Shown here piece by piece: positions 40,292 through 51,117 of a stretch of DNA of 64,000 nucleotides. Within the stretch, counting starts at the first letter, position 1; each line of letters opens with the position of its first letter. Both the position numbers and the translations under genes were made by a program. Source of the stretch: Streptomyces sp. CG 926 (lineage in GTDB: Bacteria; Actinomycetota; Actinomycetes; Streptomycetales; Streptomycetaceae); the NCBI RefSeq assembly GCF_003148825.1, contig NZ_QGGZ01000007.1, forward strand, positions 186,001 to 250,000, read 5' to 3'. The notes under the pieces are model-generated. The model was not told where the DNA came from and ran no database searches. It saw nothing but the letters and a program-made list of their open reading frames with translations.

Positions 40292-41836
40292 TCAGTGCTC
40301 GACGCCCTCCTGGAGCCGCTGGCCCTTCAGCAGGAACCAGGCGGCCACGGCGGTGGCCAGCAGCACGGCCGCGCCGACGCCGGAGGCGAGCCGCAGCCCG
40401 TCCACGAAGGCATCCTGGGCGGCGCCCACCATCACCTGGGCGGTGTGCGGGTCGAGCGACTTGGCGGCCTCGACGGCCCCGCCGAGGGATTCGTGCGCGG
40501 CGTCGGCGACCGGGCCCGCGACCGAGGCCGGGGCGGTGAAGCTCTGGTAGACGCCGGTGACGATGGAGCCGAGCAGGGCGATACCGAGGGCGGCGCCGAG
40601 TTCGTAGGCGGTCTCGGAGACGGCGGAGGCCGAACCGGCCTGCTCCTTGGGGACGCTGGAGAGGATCACGTCGGCGGTGACGGTGAAGGAGAAACCGGCG
40701 CCGAGGCCGACGACGAGCAGGGCCGCGCCGAGCAGCGGGTAGCCGCTCTCCTTGTGGATCAGGGTGAGCACGGCGAGGGCCAGGCCGATGGCTCCGAGGC
40801 CGCCGGCCACGATGGTCCGTACCGAGTACCGGCGGGCGTAGCGGCCCGCGATCAGGCCGGTGACCACCGCGCCGATGGCGGCGGGCAGTTCGGCCAGGCC
40901 CGCCTCCAGCGGGTCGCGGCCCTGGACGAGCTGCAGGAACTGGGAGAGGAAGAAGACCAGTCCGGAGAGGCCGAAGACGGTGAGCAGGTCGGCGAGGACC
41001 GCGCCGGAGAAGCCGCGGTGCTTGAAGAGCCGCATGTCGAGGAGCGGGGACGGCAGGCTGAACTGGCGGCGGACGAAGGCGTACAGGGCGCCCGCGCCGA
41101 GTGTCGCGGTGGCCGCGACCTCCCAGGTGAGGCCGTGGGTGGCGACTTCCTTGACGGCGTAGACCACGCTGATCACGCCGATGAGGGAGAGGCCGACGCT
41201 GACCAGGTCCCAGGGACCGGCGACCGGGTTCTTGGATTCGGGAAGCAGCTTGATTCCGACGACGACCAAGGCGATCATCACGGGGAGGTTGATCAGGAAG
41301 ACCGAGCCCCACCAGAAGTGCTGGAGGAGGGCTCCGCCGACGACCGGGCCGACGGCCGCACCGGCCGAGGCGGTGGCGCCCCAGATGCCGATCGCGAGGC
41401 TGCGCTCCTTGGGGTCGTGGAAGATGTTGCGGATCAGCGCGAGGGTGGACGGCATCAGGGTCGCGCCGGCCACGCCCAGCAGGGCCCGGGCGACGATCAT
41501 CATCTCGGGGCTGGTCGCGTAGGCGTTGAGCACGGACACGGCACCGAACGCGGCGGCGCCGGTGAGCAGCAGCTTCTTGCGTCCGATGCGGTCACCGAGG
41601 CTGCCCATGGAGACCAGGAGTCCGGCGATGACGAAGGAGTAGATGTCGCCTATCCACAGCAGCTGGGTGCCGGACGGCTTGAGGTCCTCGGAGAGTGCGG
41701 GGGTGGCGAGGCCGAGTACGGTCGCGTCGACGGCGACCAGCAGCACGGCGAGCACCAGCACGCCCAGGGCGAGCCAGCGGCCGCGGCTCCTGGTCTCCGT
41801 CCCGATCGGGCTGTTCAGCTGCTGGGTCGTGCTCAT
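40292..41836 (-). CDS. MFS drug-efflux transporter (DHA2/QacA-EmrB type, 14 spans)
   Basis: 514 residues, about fourteen membrane segments. MFS motif A is seen as GSLGDRIGRKKLLL and the antiporter motif C region as GIWGATASAGAAVGPVVGG. The first helix contains LAVLLVAVDATVLGLATPAL, the D-x-T pattern of DHA2 pumps. Expected to export toxic lipophilic or cationic compounds using the proton gradient. Its ATG overlaps the stop of the upstream TetR gene (ATGA), so regulator and pump form one operon, presumably auto-repressed through the palindrome at 42402-42423. Confidence 0.92.
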   Translation of the reverse strand: MSTTQQLNSPIGTETRSRGRWLALGVLVLAVLLVAVDATVLGLATPALSEDLKPSGTQLLWIGDIYSFVIAGLLVSMGSLGDRIGRKKLLLTGAAAFGAVSVLNAYATSPEMMIVARALLGVAGATLMPSTLALIRNIFHDPKERSLAIGIWGATASAGAAVGPVVGGALLQHFWWGSVFLINLPVMIALVVVGIKLLPESKNPVAGPWDLVSVGLSLIGVISVVYAVKEVATHGLTWEVAATATLGAGALYAFVRRQFSLPSPLLDMRLFKHRGFSGAVLADLLTVFGLSGLVFFLSQFLQLVQGRDPLEAGLAELPAAIGAVVTGLIAGRYARRYSVRTIVAGGLGAIGLALAVLTLIHKESGYPLLGAALLVVGLGAGFSFTVTADVILSSVPKEQAGSASAVSETAYELGAALGIALLGSIVTGVYQSFTAPASVAGPVADAAHESLGGAVEAAKSLDPHTAQVMVGAAQDAFVDGLRLASGVGAAVLLATAVAAWFLLKGQRLQEGVEH

Positions 41837-42384
41837 TTCTCCACACTCCGTCTGGCGCCACCGAGCAACAGCTCGGTGATCATGTACTGGAAGTCCTTGC
41901 CGGCGACCCGGCCGTCCATCACGGCCCAGGCGCAGGCCCCGACGAGGGCGTAGAGCGCCTCGGTGAGCCATGCGGGGCTCAGGTCGATCCGGATGTCGCC
42001 CTCTTCCTGGCCGCGCCGGAAGAGCGCGCCGACCCGGGCGTCGAGCCGGGCCCAGCCCTCGTTGACCTCGTCGCCCTCGAACAGCTGGTTCTCGGTGACG
42101 AGGAAGGCCAGCAGCTGGGCGTTGGGCTCGGCCTCGGCGACGAGGCGTCCGATCGCCTCGACCGCCGCGCCTTCGTCGAGGCGGGCGTTGTCGAAGGCCA
42201 CCTCGAACTCGCGGATGCCGAGGTCTTCGAGGGCCCGTACGAGGGCGTCGCGTCCGGCGAAGTGCCGGTGGAGGGTCGCGCGGCCGATTCCGGCGGCGCG
42301 GGCGACCTCGTCCATCGTCGCGGTCGACTTGCGGGAAAGCAGGGCGGCCGCAGCGCGGAGCACCTGGTCACGATCCATGGCCAT
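41833..42384 (-). CDS. TetR-family transcriptional regulator of the MFS pump
   Basis: 183 residues. The N-terminal DNA-binding domain reads RDQVLRAAAALLSRKSTATM and DEVARAAGIGRATLHRHFAG; the remainder is a ligand-binding helical domain. By arrangement it represses itself and the coupled pump gene until a substrate binds. Two in-frame ATGs (42384, 42378) exist. With TATGCT six bases before 42384 and no ribosome site, the transcript may be leaderless. Confidence 0.9.
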   Translation of the reverse strand: MAMDRDQVLRAAAALLSRKSTATMDEVARAAGIGRATLHRHFAGRDALVRALEDLGIREFEVAFDNARLDEGAAVEAIGRLVAEAEPNAQLLAFLVTENQLFEGDEVNEGWARLDARVGALFRRGQEEGDIRIDLSPAWLTEALYALVGACAWAVMDGRVAGKDFQYMITELLLGGARRSVEK

Positions 42385-42401
42385 GAGACAAGCATACCCC
42401 G

Positions 42402-42423
42402 AATGAGACGTCAGTGTCTCATT
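42402..42423. promoter_or_regulatory. TetR-type operator AATGAGAC-N6-GTCTCATT
   Basis: Perfect 8-bp arms around GTCAGT. It lies 18 bp upstream of the TetR start and overlaps the expected -35 of the promoter whose -10 is TATGCT (42396-42391). Both sequence and position fit autoregulation by the adjacent TetR protein. Confidence 0.75.
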
Positions 42424-42437
42424 AAAGCGAAAAAATG

Positions 42438-42455
42438 GGCTGCCCGCGGGCAGCC
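42438..42455. other. Short palindrome before the HAD gene
   Basis: GGCTGCCCGCGGGCAGCC is an 18-bp perfect palindrome 20 bp upstream of the HAD gene start. Role unclear: a 5' hairpin or a weak terminator. Confidence 0.3.
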
Positions 42456-42474
42456 GGAACGGAATCCTGCCGCC

Positions 42475-43002
42475 ATGAAGCCACTGCTGCTGATCGACGT
42501 CGACGGCCCGCTGAACCCCTACGCCACCAAGGCGCAGCGCCGCCCCGAGGGGTACGCCACCCACCGGATGCGCCCGACGGGCTGGACGGAGGCCGAGCAG
42601 GCGAAGCCCTTGCGGGTTTGGCTCAATCACGACCACGGAGCGGAGCTGCTCGCCCTCGCGGAGGTCTACGAGCTGATCTGGGCCACCACCTGGAAGGACG
42701 AGGCCAACGACTGGATAGGCCCGCACCTGGGGCTGCCGAGGCTTCCGTTCATCGACTGGCCCGTGATGCACGGCCGGGCGCCCCGCGGCACCTTCTGGAA
42801 GACCCAGTACATCCTCGAGTACGTGGGCGAGCGGTCCTTCGCGTGGATCGACGACGACATCACGACGATGGATCGCGAGTACGTCGACCAGCGCCACCCC
42901 GCGCAGACCCTGCTGATGCGCATCGACGAGCGGATCGGACTGGTCCGCGCGGACTTCGACACTCTGGCCGCATGGGCCACACCGTCACCGATCGACTACT
43001 GA
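42475..43002 (+). CDS. HAD-like protein of the 'Swiss army knife' RNA-repair type
   Basis: 175 residues. The nucleophile motif is LLIDVDGPLNPYA at the N terminus; a second conserved block is LIWATTWKDEANDWIGPHLG and the acidic metal motif is FAWIDDDITTMD. This matches the HAD_SAK family, HAD phosphatase domains found associated with RNA-repair systems. No ligase or kinase partner gene is nearby, so the substrate remains open. It is divergent from the TetR-MFS operon and the TetR operator lies ~50 bp upstream of it, so the repressor could influence it too. Confidence 0.8.
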   Translation: MKPLLLIDVDGPLNPYATKAQRRPEGYATHRMRPTGWTEAEQAKPLRVWLNHDHGAELLALAEVYELIWATTWKDEANDWIGPHLGLPRLPFIDWPVMHGRAPRGTFWKTQYILEYVGERSFAWIDDDITTMDREYVDQRHPAQTLLMRIDERIGLVRADFDTLAAWATPSPIDY

Positions 43003-43181
43003 TGGTGATTCGATCATGACTACCCGTGTCGGTCGGGCTGATGCGAACTGTGATCATTTGGAGTGACGGTGCCCCCGGGAGCCTTCCGCCGAGGACCCGG
43101 GACCCGGGAGTCTCTCCCCCGTGAGCCCATACCCGGGGCGGGTTCACCTGCAGGTATTCCGTCTTCGGCAGGGAGAGAATC

Positions 43182-43604
43182 ATGAACGCATCACGGAAGC
43201 TGGCCATCGGCGCGGCCGCGCTGGCGCTGACGACGGTCGGCGGCGTCGTCGCCATGTCCTCGGCGTCGGCCGAGTCGAGGGAGGCACGGCAGGCGGCGGC
43301 CGTCACCACGGCTTGGGCGAAGGTGGCCGCGAACGGACAGGTCCTGGGCGGGCAGGGCATCACCGGGATCAACAAGTTCGGTATCGGCCGCTACAACATC
43401 ACCACGTCGTCCGGCCTCAACGGGTGCGCCCTCCTGGGCACGATCAACACCAACGGCGGGAACGACCCCGGGCCGGGCAGCTCGTCCATCCTGGTCGGGC
43501 AGGTGAACGGGAACACCCTCTTCATCCGTACCGCGACGCCGTCCCAGCCCGGCAACGCCGCCGTGGACAGTGACCGGCCGTTCTCGATCAACGTCGTCTG
43601 CTGA
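43182..43604 (+). CDS. Small secreted protein, unknown
   Basis: 140 residues with a Sec signal peptide (SRKLAIGAAALALTTVGGVV, cleavage probably after ASA). The mature ~110 residues are rich in Gly, Asn, Thr and Ser (GIGRYNITTSSGLNGCALLG), with two cysteines, one of which is the last residue; they could form one disulfide. GGGAGAG precedes the ATG. I do not recognise a named family. A strong terminator follows. Confidence 0.75.
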   Translation: MNASRKLAIGAAALALTTVGGVVAMSSASAESREARQAAAVTTAWAKVAANGQVLGGQGITGINKFGIGRYNITTSSGLNGCALLGTINTNGGNDPGPGSSSILVGQVNGNTLFIRTATPSQPGNAAVDSDRPFSINVVC

Positions 43605-43616
43605 CACCCCGACATG

Positions 43617-43660
43617 CCGGAGGGGCGGCGGGGGCCGACGGGCTCCCACCGCCCCTCCGG
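43617..43660. terminator. Bidirectional terminator between the secreted protein and argH
   Basis: CCGGAGGGGCGGCGGGGGCC pairs with 43640-43660 over ~20 positions with two non-pairing or wobble sites. It lies 13 bp past one stop and 10 bp past the other. Confidence 0.75.
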
Positions 43661-43669
43661 GCGTCTCGA

Positions 43670-45109
<1,440 letters not shown>

Positions 45110-45192
45110 TCAAGACTGCATGGCGTGGACTGCTGGTAAGGCTCCGGAGGGGGCCGCCCGGCCCGGACGGCCGGCGGGGCTCCGGATGTGCA

Positions 45193-45228
45193 ACCGCCTC
45201 CCCGCCGCGGAGGTAACGGGGAGGCGGT
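45193..45228 (-). terminator. Hairpin after argG
   Basis: An 11-bp perfect stem (ACCGCCTCCCC / GGGGAGGCGGT) with a 14-nt loop lies 17 bp past the argG stop. Confidence 0.65.
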
Positions 45229-45244
45229 CCGAACTGCTGGTCGG

Positions 45245-46438
45245 TCAGGCGAGGTCGCGGCGGGCCGCGATCTTCGAGGAGAGACCGAAGATCTCGATGA
45301 AGCCCTGGGCCTTGGACTGGTCGAAGGTGTCGCCCGAGTCGTAGGTCGCGAGGTTGAAGTCGTACAGCGACTCGTCGGACTTCCGGCCGGTGACGACGGC
45401 GCGGCCGCCGTGCAGGGTCATCCGGATGTCACCGGTGACGTGCTGGTTGGCCTCGTTGATGAAGCCGTCCAGGGCGCGCTTGAGCGGGGAGAACCACAGA
45501 CCGTCGTAGACCATCTCGCCCCAGCGCTGCTCGACCTGCCGCTTGTAGCGGGCCAGCTCGCGCTCGACGGTGACGTTCTCCAGCTCCTGGTGGGCCGTGA
45601 TCAGCGCGATCGCGCCCGGCGCCTCGTACACCTCACGGGACTTGATGCCCACGAGGCGGTCCTCGACGATGTCGATCCGGCCGATGCCCTGGGCTCCGGC
45701 GCGGTCGTTGAGCTGCTGGATGGCCTGCAGCACGGTGACGGGCTTGCCGTCGATGGCGACCGGGACGCCCTCCTTGAAGGAGATGACGACCTCGTCGGCC
45801 TCGCGCGGCAGGGCCGGGTTCGAGGTGTACTCGTAGATGTCCTCGATCGGGGCGTTCCAGATGTCCTCCAGGAAGCCCGTCTCGACGGCGCGTCCGAAGA
45901 CGTTCTGGTCGATGGAGTACGGGGACTTCTTGGTGGTCGCGATCGGGAGCTGCTTCTCCTCGCAGAAGGCGATCGCCTTGTCCCGGGTCATCGCGTAGTC
46001 ACGGACCGGGGCGATGCACTTGAGGTCCGGTGCGAGGGCGACGATGCCCGCCTCGAAGCGGACCTGGTCGTTGCCCTTGCCGGTGCAGCCGTGGGCCACG
46101 GTCGTGGCGCCGTGCTTCTTCGCGGCGGCGACCAGGTGCTTGACGATGGCCGGCCGGGAGAGCGCCGAGACCAGCGGGTACCGGTCCATGTAGAGGGCGT
46201 TCGCCTTGATCGCCGGGAGGCAGTACTCGTTGGCGAACTCGTCGGAGGCGTCGGCGACCTCGGCCTCGACCGCACCGCAGTCGAGCGCGCGCTTGCGGAT
46301 GACGTCCAGGTCCTCGCCGCCCTGGCCGACGTCCACGGCAACGGCGATGACCTCGGCGCCCGTCTCCTCGGCGATCCAGCCGATGGCGACGGAGGTGTCC
46401 AGGCCGCCCGAGTAGGCGAGTACGACGCGCTCGGTCAC
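45245..46438 (-). CDS. argG: Argininosuccinate synthase
   Basis: 397 residues. The ATP-pyrophosphatase P-loop is [17 protein letters not shown] at the N terminus, and [14 protein letters not shown] is the second family signature. It condenses citrulline and aspartate with ATP. GTG 46438 is chosen because AAGGAG lies six bases upstream; a seven-codon longer form has no ribosome site. An ARG-box-like site is found just upstream (46470-46481), consistent with ArgR repression. It is separated from the argCJBDR operon by three plus-strand genes. Confidence 0.96.
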   Translation of the reverse strand: MTERVVLAYSGGLDTSVAIGWIAEETGAEVIAVAVDVGQGGEDLDVIRKRALDCGAVEAEVADASDEFANEYCLPAIKANALYMDRYPLVSALSRPAIVKHLVAAAKKHGATTVAHGCTGKGNDQVRFEAGIVALAPDLKCIAPVRDYAMTRDKAIAFCEEKQLPIATTKKSPYSIDQNVFGRAVETGFLEDIWNAPIEDIYEYTSNPALPREADEVVISFKEGVPVAIDGKPVTVLQAIQQLNDRAGAQGIGRIDIVEDRLVGIKSREVYEAPGAIALITAHQELENVTVERELARYKRQVEQRWGEMVYDGLWFSPLKRALDGFINEANQHVTGDIRMTLHGGRAVVTGRKSDESLYDFNLATYDSGDTFDQSKAQGFIEIFGLSSKIAARRDLA

Positions 46439-46469
46439 GGGTTTCTCCTTACGGTGCATTCAACGACAG

Positions 46470-46481
46470 GCATAACTATGC
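46470..46481. promoter_or_regulatory. ARG-box-like site upstream of argG
   Basis: GCATA-AC-TATGC is palindromic and A/T-rich in a region of very high GC, with TGCATTCAACG as a possible weaker second half-site at 46455-46465. This resembles actinobacterial ArgR operators (TGCAT/ATGCA halves). Confidence 0.55.
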
Positions 46482-46623
46482 ACTACTCCGTATGTTTCGT
46501 CAATCGACTCGGGGGGTGCGCGCCTCGCACCCTCACGTCTCCAGCCTGACCTGCGGGTATATGGGAGGCGAGTCGGCGGCCCGAGTGCCTACGATCAGCC
46601 TCGACAACGCCAGGGGAGGACGT

Positions 46624-47997
46624 ATGGACACGGACACGAAGACACGGCTGCCCGCACCGGGGGGCCCGGCGGCCGAGTGGATCGCCTTCGACCGCGCGGT
46701 CCGGCGGACCTCCTCCTGGTCGTACGCGAGCCCTCTGGAGACCCCGGACGCCGTGAAGCTGTGCCATGTCGACGGTCGGGTCCGCGAGGCGGCACTACGG
46801 ACGCCGACTCCACTGCTGTCGCTGCTGCCGGAGCTCGTCGCGATCCGCTGCGCGGACTGGGTGCCACCCGTGCGGGAGCGGGCCCGGCGGGTCCTGGCCA
46901 CGGCCCTGGCGGACGACCCCGCGGGCACGCTGCGCCGGCTGACGCCGCTCGTCGTACGGCTGGGGCGGCGCGAGCAGGGCGCCTGGGCACGGGAGCGCTT
47001 CGAGGACCTGCTCACAGAGGACCCTGAGCTCCTCGGGGCACTGCGCGGGAGCCCGGACCCGCAGACCCGTCGGTTCGCCGCACGGCTGACCCTCGACGCC
47101 GGACTGTTGGACGTACGGGAGCTGGCCGCGCTGGCCGCGGCGGAGAAGGATCCGCCGACGAGCGGGCTGTGGACGGACGCGACGCTGGCCGCCCTGGCCG
47201 CCGACGGGCCGGACGACGAGGCCGTCGACACGCTGCTCGGCGGGCACGGCCAGATGGTCCGCGCGGCCGGGGTCACCGCCCTGCGCGGGGCCGGCCGGGG
47301 CGCCGAGGCCGCGGATCACCTCTGCGACCGCTCCGGGACGGTCCGGGCCTGCGCCCGGTGGCTGGTCCGCCAGGGCGGCGGCGACCCGCGCGCGCTGTGC
47401 CGCGAACTGCCGGCCGACCCCGCCCGCGTGAGCCCGTACCAGGTGACCGGCTTCGCCGAGTGCGCGCTCCGCGAGGACGCGCCGCTGCTGCGCGCGCTGC
47501 TGACGCACCCCGGCGGTCAGGTGCGGGCCGCCGCCGTCGCCGGTCTGCGCCTGCTGGACGTCACCGACGTCGAGCTGCTGCGGCCGCTGCTGGACGATCC
47601 GGCGCCTGCGGTGGCCCGCGAGGTCGCCCGCGGTCTCGGCGGCTCCGCCGACCGGCTGCCCGTCGACTGGCTGATGGCCCGCATCGCGCCCGAACGGCCC
47701 CCGCACACCCGCCGGGCCGCCTACCGGCTGCTGGTCGCCCGGGGTGGAGTGGTCGGACTGCGCGCTTCCGTCGAGCTGCTGACGGACCGTGACCCGGGTC
47801 TGCGGAGGATCGCCGGGCAGCGTGTCCAGAGCATGTGGAGCCCGGACCGGTCACCGGACCTGCCCGTGCGGGACCCGGAGGTCGGCGCTCTCCTGGACCG
47901 GTGCACGCACCTGTTCAGCGACTACGTCATGCGGCAGATGCGCTCCCGGCTCGGGCTCCCGGTCACGGCGGACCCGTCGCGCACGGACGCATACTGA
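46624..47997 (+). CDS. HEAT-repeat protein, unknown function
   Basis: 457 residues of repeated amphipathic helices (for example VREAALRTPTPLLSLLPELV, QVRAAAVAGLRLLDVTDVEL, AREVARGLGGSADRLPVDWL), a HEAT-like solenoid used for protein binding. No catalytic motif or membrane span is present. The ATG follows GGGGAGG. The next gene begins 5 bp after its stop, so these two and probably the L,D-transpeptidase gene form an operon. Confidence 0.78.
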   Translation: MDTDTKTRLPAPGGPAAEWIAFDRAVRRTSSWSYASPLETPDAVKLCHVDGRVREAALRTPTPLLSLLPELVAIRCADWVPPVRERARRVLATALADDPAGTLRRLTPLVVRLGRREQGAWARERFEDLLTEDPELLGALRGSPDPQTRRFAARLTLDAGLLDVRELAALAAAEKDPPTSGLWTDATLAALAADGPDDEAVDTLLGGHGQMVRAAGVTALRGAGRGAEAADHLCDRSGTVRACARWLVRQGGGDPRALCRELPADPARVSPYQVTGFAECALREDAPLLRALLTHPGGQVRAAAVAGLRLLDVTDVELLRPLLDDPAPAVAREVARGLGGSADRLPVDWLMARIAPERPPHTRRAAYRLLVARGGVVGLRASVELLTDRDPGLRRIAGQRVQSMWSPDRSPDLPVRDPEVGALLDRCTHLFSDYVMRQMRSRLGLPVTADPSRTDAY

Positions 47998-48002
47998 TCG
48001 GC

Positions 48003-48584
48003 ATGGGAAAGCTCTACGAACGCATAGACGGCCGGCTGCGCAAGTTCATCGAGGAGCAGCCGATCTTCTTCACCGCGACCGCCCCGCTCACGGGTGACGG
48101 TCATGTCAACCTCTCCCCCAAGGGCCGCTCCGGAACCCTCGTCGTCATCGACGAGCAGACCCTGGCCTACCTGGACTTCGGGGGCAGCGGCGCCGAGACC
48201 ATCGCCCACGTCCGGGAGAACGGCCGGATCACCCTGATGTGGTGCGCGTTCTCGGGACCGCCCAACATCGTGCGCATCCACGGCGAGGGCGAGGCGGTCT
48301 TCCGCGACGATCCGCGCTGGGGCGAACTGATCGCCCTGTTCGGTGACGCGGACGGGCCGTCGGCGCGGGCCGTCATCCTGGTCCACGCCCGCCGGATCGC
48401 GGATGTCTGCGGATACGCCGTCCCCTTGATGGAGTACCAGGGCGAGCGGACGCTGCACGCGGAGTACTTCGGCCGCAAGACGGACGAGGAGTTCGCCGCG
48501 TACTGCGAGAAGAAGGAGTTCATCGGATCGAGCGTCGACGGCCTGCCTGCGCTGCCGCTGCCCCTTCCGCCCCGTACCGTCTGA
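48003..48584 (+). CDS. Pyridoxamine 5'-phosphate oxidase-family (FMN/F420-binding split barrel) protein
   Basis: 193 residues. The split-barrel pattern is FIEEQPIFFTATAPLTGDGH with VNLSPKGRSGTLVVID, then YLDFGGSGAETIAHVRENGR and ITLMWCAFSGPPNIVRIHGE. Such proteins bind FMN or F420 and reduce small molecules, but some lack enzyme activity. Its start is 5 bp after the HEAT gene and its stop is 3 bp before the L,D-transpeptidase start. Confidence 0.85.
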   Translation: MGKLYERIDGRLRKFIEEQPIFFTATAPLTGDGHVNLSPKGRSGTLVVIDEQTLAYLDFGGSGAETIAHVRENGRITLMWCAFSGPPNIVRIHGEGEAVFRDDPRWGELIALFGDADGPSARAVILVHARRIADVCGYAVPLMEYQGERTLHAEYFGRKTDEEFAAYCEKKEFIGSSVDGLPALPLPLPPRTV

Positions 48585-48587
48585 CAT

Positions 48588-49283
48588 GTGCTGCGTACCG
48601 CTGTAGTCGCCGTCTCACTTATCGTCACGACCCTGCTTCCGCAGGCACCGTCGGCGGCCCCCCTGCCCGACCGGCTCGCCGACACCGGCGGGGGAAGCCA
48701 GCTCATCACCGCCGTCGCGCCGACGCCCGGATCCACCACCGGCCGGGTGATCTGGTGGGAGCGGTGGGCGGGACGCTGGCACCGGTCCGGGAGCGCGCCC
48801 GCCCGGTTCGGCGCGAACGGCCTCACCGAGGGTGCGTCGCGGACCCAGGGCACGAACACCACGCCGACCGGCCTGTTCGCACTCCCCTACGCCTTCGGGA
48901 TCCGGCGGGCGCCCGCCGGCACGGACCACCTCTATCGGCGGGTGACGGCCGACTCCTGGTGGTGCCAGGACAACGCGTCCGCCCACTACAACCGCTGGGT
49001 CGAGCCGCTGCCCGCGGACTGCGCGCCGGGCGAGGCCGAGCACCTGGTGACGTACGAGAAGCAGTACGCGCACGCCCTGGTCATCGGCTTCAACTACGAC
49101 CGGCCCGTGCGCGGCCGCGGCGCCGGGATCTTCCTGCACGTCAACGGCAAGGGCGCGACGGCCGGTTGCGTATCGGTGCCCGAGTCGGCCATGCGGACGA
49201 TCCTGCGCTGGGCGGACCCGCGTCGCCGTCCGCACATCGCGATCGGCACGGAGTCCGGGGACCTGGCCGTGACCCGGTACTGA
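48588..49283 (+). CDS. Exported L,D-transpeptidase-like (YkuD-fold) protein
   Basis: 231 residues from GTG. An N-terminal signal peptide (TAVVAVSLIVTTLLPQAPSA) directs export. The catalytic motif is FLHVNGKGATAGCVSVPES, matching the HxxxxxxxxxGC[VI]S pattern with the nucleophilic cysteine. L,D-transpeptidases form 3-3 cross-links in peptidoglycan or act as carboxypeptidases; this one is short and has no separate substrate-binding domain. It is the last gene of the HEAT-PPOX group and converges on argR over a hairpin repeat. Confidence 0.87.
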   Translation: MLRTAVVAVSLIVTTLLPQAPSAAPLPDRLADTGGGSQLITAVAPTPGSTTGRVIWWERWAGRWHRSGSAPARFGANGLTEGASRTQGTNTTPTGLFALPYAFGIRRAPAGTDHLYRRVTADSWWCQDNASAHYNRWVEPLPADCAPGEAEHLVTYEKQYAHALVIGFNYDRPVRGRGAGIFLHVNGKGATAGCVSVPESAMRTILRWADPRRRPHIAIGTESGDLAVTRY

Positions 49284-49320
49284 GCCGGGTCCGGCCCGAC
49301 CGCCGCAGCGGGCCCAGGCC

Positions 49321-49370
49321 ATCTCTTCCGGATCTCGTCAGGCCCGGCAAGATCCGGAAGGGACGGCCTA
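49321..49370. repeat. TAGGCCGTC-family hairpin at the argR 3' end
   Basis: Left arm ATCTCTTCCGGATC pairs with right arm GATCCGGAAGGGAC (the outer GGCC/GGCC also pairs) around TCGTCAGGCCCGGCAA. On the minus strand it begins with the TAG stop of argR and reads TAGGCCGTCCCTTCCGGATC. It shares its core with 13612-13777 and probably terminates both convergent transcripts. Confidence 0.6.
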
Positions 49371-49904
49371 GCCCTCCTTCTGGGCCAGGCGCAGCAGGTG
49401 GTCGGCGAGGGCCTGGCCGCCCGCCGGGTCCCGGCTGATCAGCATCAGGGTGTCGTCGCCCGCGATCGTGCCGAGGATCGCGCGCAGCTCGGCCTGGTCG
49501 ATGGCCGAGGCGAGGAACTGCGCCGCACCCGGCGGGGTGCGCAGGACCACGAGGTTCGCGGAGGCCTCCGCCGAGATCAGCAGCTCCCCGGAGAGGCGCC
49601 GCATGCGCTCCTCCTTCGCGGACTCGCCGAGCGGGGCCTGCGGGGTGCGGAAGCCGCCCTCGCTGGGCACCGCGTAGATCAGCTCGCCGCCGGTGTTGCG
49701 GATCTTCACCGCGCCCAGCTCGTCGAGGTCGCGCGAGAGCGTCGCCTGGGTGACGCTCAGCCCGTCGTCGGCGAGCAGCTTGGCCAGCTGGCTCTGGGAG
49801 CGGACCGGCTGCCGGTTGAGGATGTCCACGATCCGGCGGTGTCGCGCGGTGCGGGTCTGCGGGACGGCCTGGCCGCCTTGCTCGTTGTCCTGCGCCTGAC
49901 TCAT
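49368..49904 (-). CDS. argR: Arginine repressor
   Basis: 178 residues. The N-terminal winged helix carries [20 protein letters not shown] and [12 protein letters not shown]; the C-terminal oligomerisation/arginine-binding domain ends [19 protein letters not shown]. As a hexamer with arginine it represses the arg genes and activates catabolism. ATG 49904 is used; an in-frame TTG at 49946 would overlap argD. It is the last gene of the argCJBDR operon, so its own level follows the pathway it controls. Confidence 0.94.
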   Translation of the reverse strand: MSQAQDNEQGGQAVPQTRTARHRRIVDILNRQPVRSQSQLAKLLADDGLSVTQATLSRDLDELGAVKIRNTGGELIYAVPSEGGFRTPQAPLGESAKEERMRRLSGELLISAEASANLVVLRTPPGAAQFLASAIDQAELRAILGTIAGDDTLMLISRDPAGGQALADHLLRLAQKEG

Positions 49905-49911
49905 CGTCGTC

Positions 49912-51117
49912 TCATTCTCCGGATCCGTCCCCGCCTGCTGCGTCAAGGATGCCGGGCAGGGCCCGGACGAACGCGTCCGCCTCGGCCTCGGTGAGTACGT
50001 ACGGGGGCATGAGCCGTACGACGTCGGGGGCGGGCGCGTTGACCAGGAAGCCGGCGTCCTGAGCCACCTGCTGCACCCGGGCGGCGAGCGGCTCGGTCAG
50101 CACGATACCCAGCAGCAGTCCCGAGCCGCGGACGTGGGAGACCAGGGTGTGGCCCGTGCCCTCGATCCCGGAGCGCAGCCGTTCCCCCCGGGCCTTGACC
50201 TGGTCGAGCAGCCCGCCCGTGGCGATCGTGTCGATGACGGCGAGGCCGGCCGCGCAGGCGACCGGGTTCCCGCCGAAGGTGGTGCCGTGCTGGCCCGGCT
50301 GCAGCAGGTCGGCGACGGGGCCGAAGGCGACCACCGCGCCGATCGGCAGACCGCCGCCCAGCCCCTTGGCGAGGGTGACGATGTCCGGCTCGACGTCCTC
50401 GTGGGCCTGGTGCTCGAACCACTGGCCGCACCGGCCGATGCCGGTCTGGACCTCGTCGAGGACCAGCAGGGTGCCGGTGGCGCGGGTGATCTCGCGGGCG
50501 GCCGTCAGGTACCCGGCGGGGGGTACGACGACGCCGTTCTCGCCCTGGATGGGTTCGATGACGACGAGCGCGGTCTCCTCGGTGACGGCGGCCCGCAGCG
50601 CCTCGACGTCACCGAACGGCACGTGCGTGACGTCGCCCGGCAGCGGCCGGAAGGGCTCCTGCTTCTTGGGCTGGCCGGTGAGCGCGAGGGCGCCCATGGT
50701 CCGGCCGTGGAAGCCGCCGTCGGTGGCGACCATATGGGTCCGCCCGGTCAGCCGGCCGATCTTGAAGGCGGCCTCGACGGACTCGGCGCCGGAGTTGCAG
50801 AAGAAGACCTTGCCGGGGCGGCCGAAGAGCTGCAGCAGCCGCTCGCCCAGCGCCACGACCGGCTCCGAGATGAAGAGGTTGGAGACGTGGCCGAGGGTGG
50901 AGATCTGCTCGGTCACGGCCGCCACGATCGCCGGGTGGGCGTGCCCGAGGGCGTTGACCGCGATACCGCCGACGAAGTCGGTGTACTGCTTGCCGTCGGC
51001 GTCCCAGACCTGGGCGCCCTCGCCCCGTACCAGCGCGACCGCGGGGGTGCCGTAGTTGTTGGCCAGCGCCTGCTGCCAGCGTGCGCCGTACTCCTGGTTG
51101 CCGGTGCCCTTCGTCAT
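49912..51117 (-). CDS. argD: Acetylornithine aminotransferase
   Basis: 401 residues, class III PLP aminotransferase. Motifs: [47 protein letters not shown] with the PLP aspartate, and the PLP lysine in [17 protein letters not shown]. It converts N-acetylglutamate semialdehyde to N-acetylornithine. Its ATG overlaps the argB stop by four bases; argR starts 7 bp after it. Confidence 0.96.
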   Translation of the reverse strand: MTKGTGNQEYGARWQQALANNYGTPAVALVRGEGAQVWDADGKQYTDFVGGIAVNALGHAHPAIVAAVTEQISTLGHVSNLFISEPVVALGERLLQLFGRPGKVFFCNSGAESVEAAFKIGRLTGRTHMVATDGGFHGRTMGALALTGQPKKQEPFRPLPGDVTHVPFGDVEALRAAVTEETALVVIEPIQGENGVVVPPAGYLTAAREITRATGTLLVLDEVQTGIGRCGQWFEHQAHEDVEPDIVTLAKGLGGGLPIGAVVAFGPVADLLQPGQHGTTFGGNPVACAAGLAVIDTIATGGLLDQVKARGERLRSGIEGTGHTLVSHVRGSGLLLGIVLTEPLAARVQQVAQDAGFLVNAPAPDVVRLMPPYVLTEAEADAFVRALPGILDAAGGDGSGE

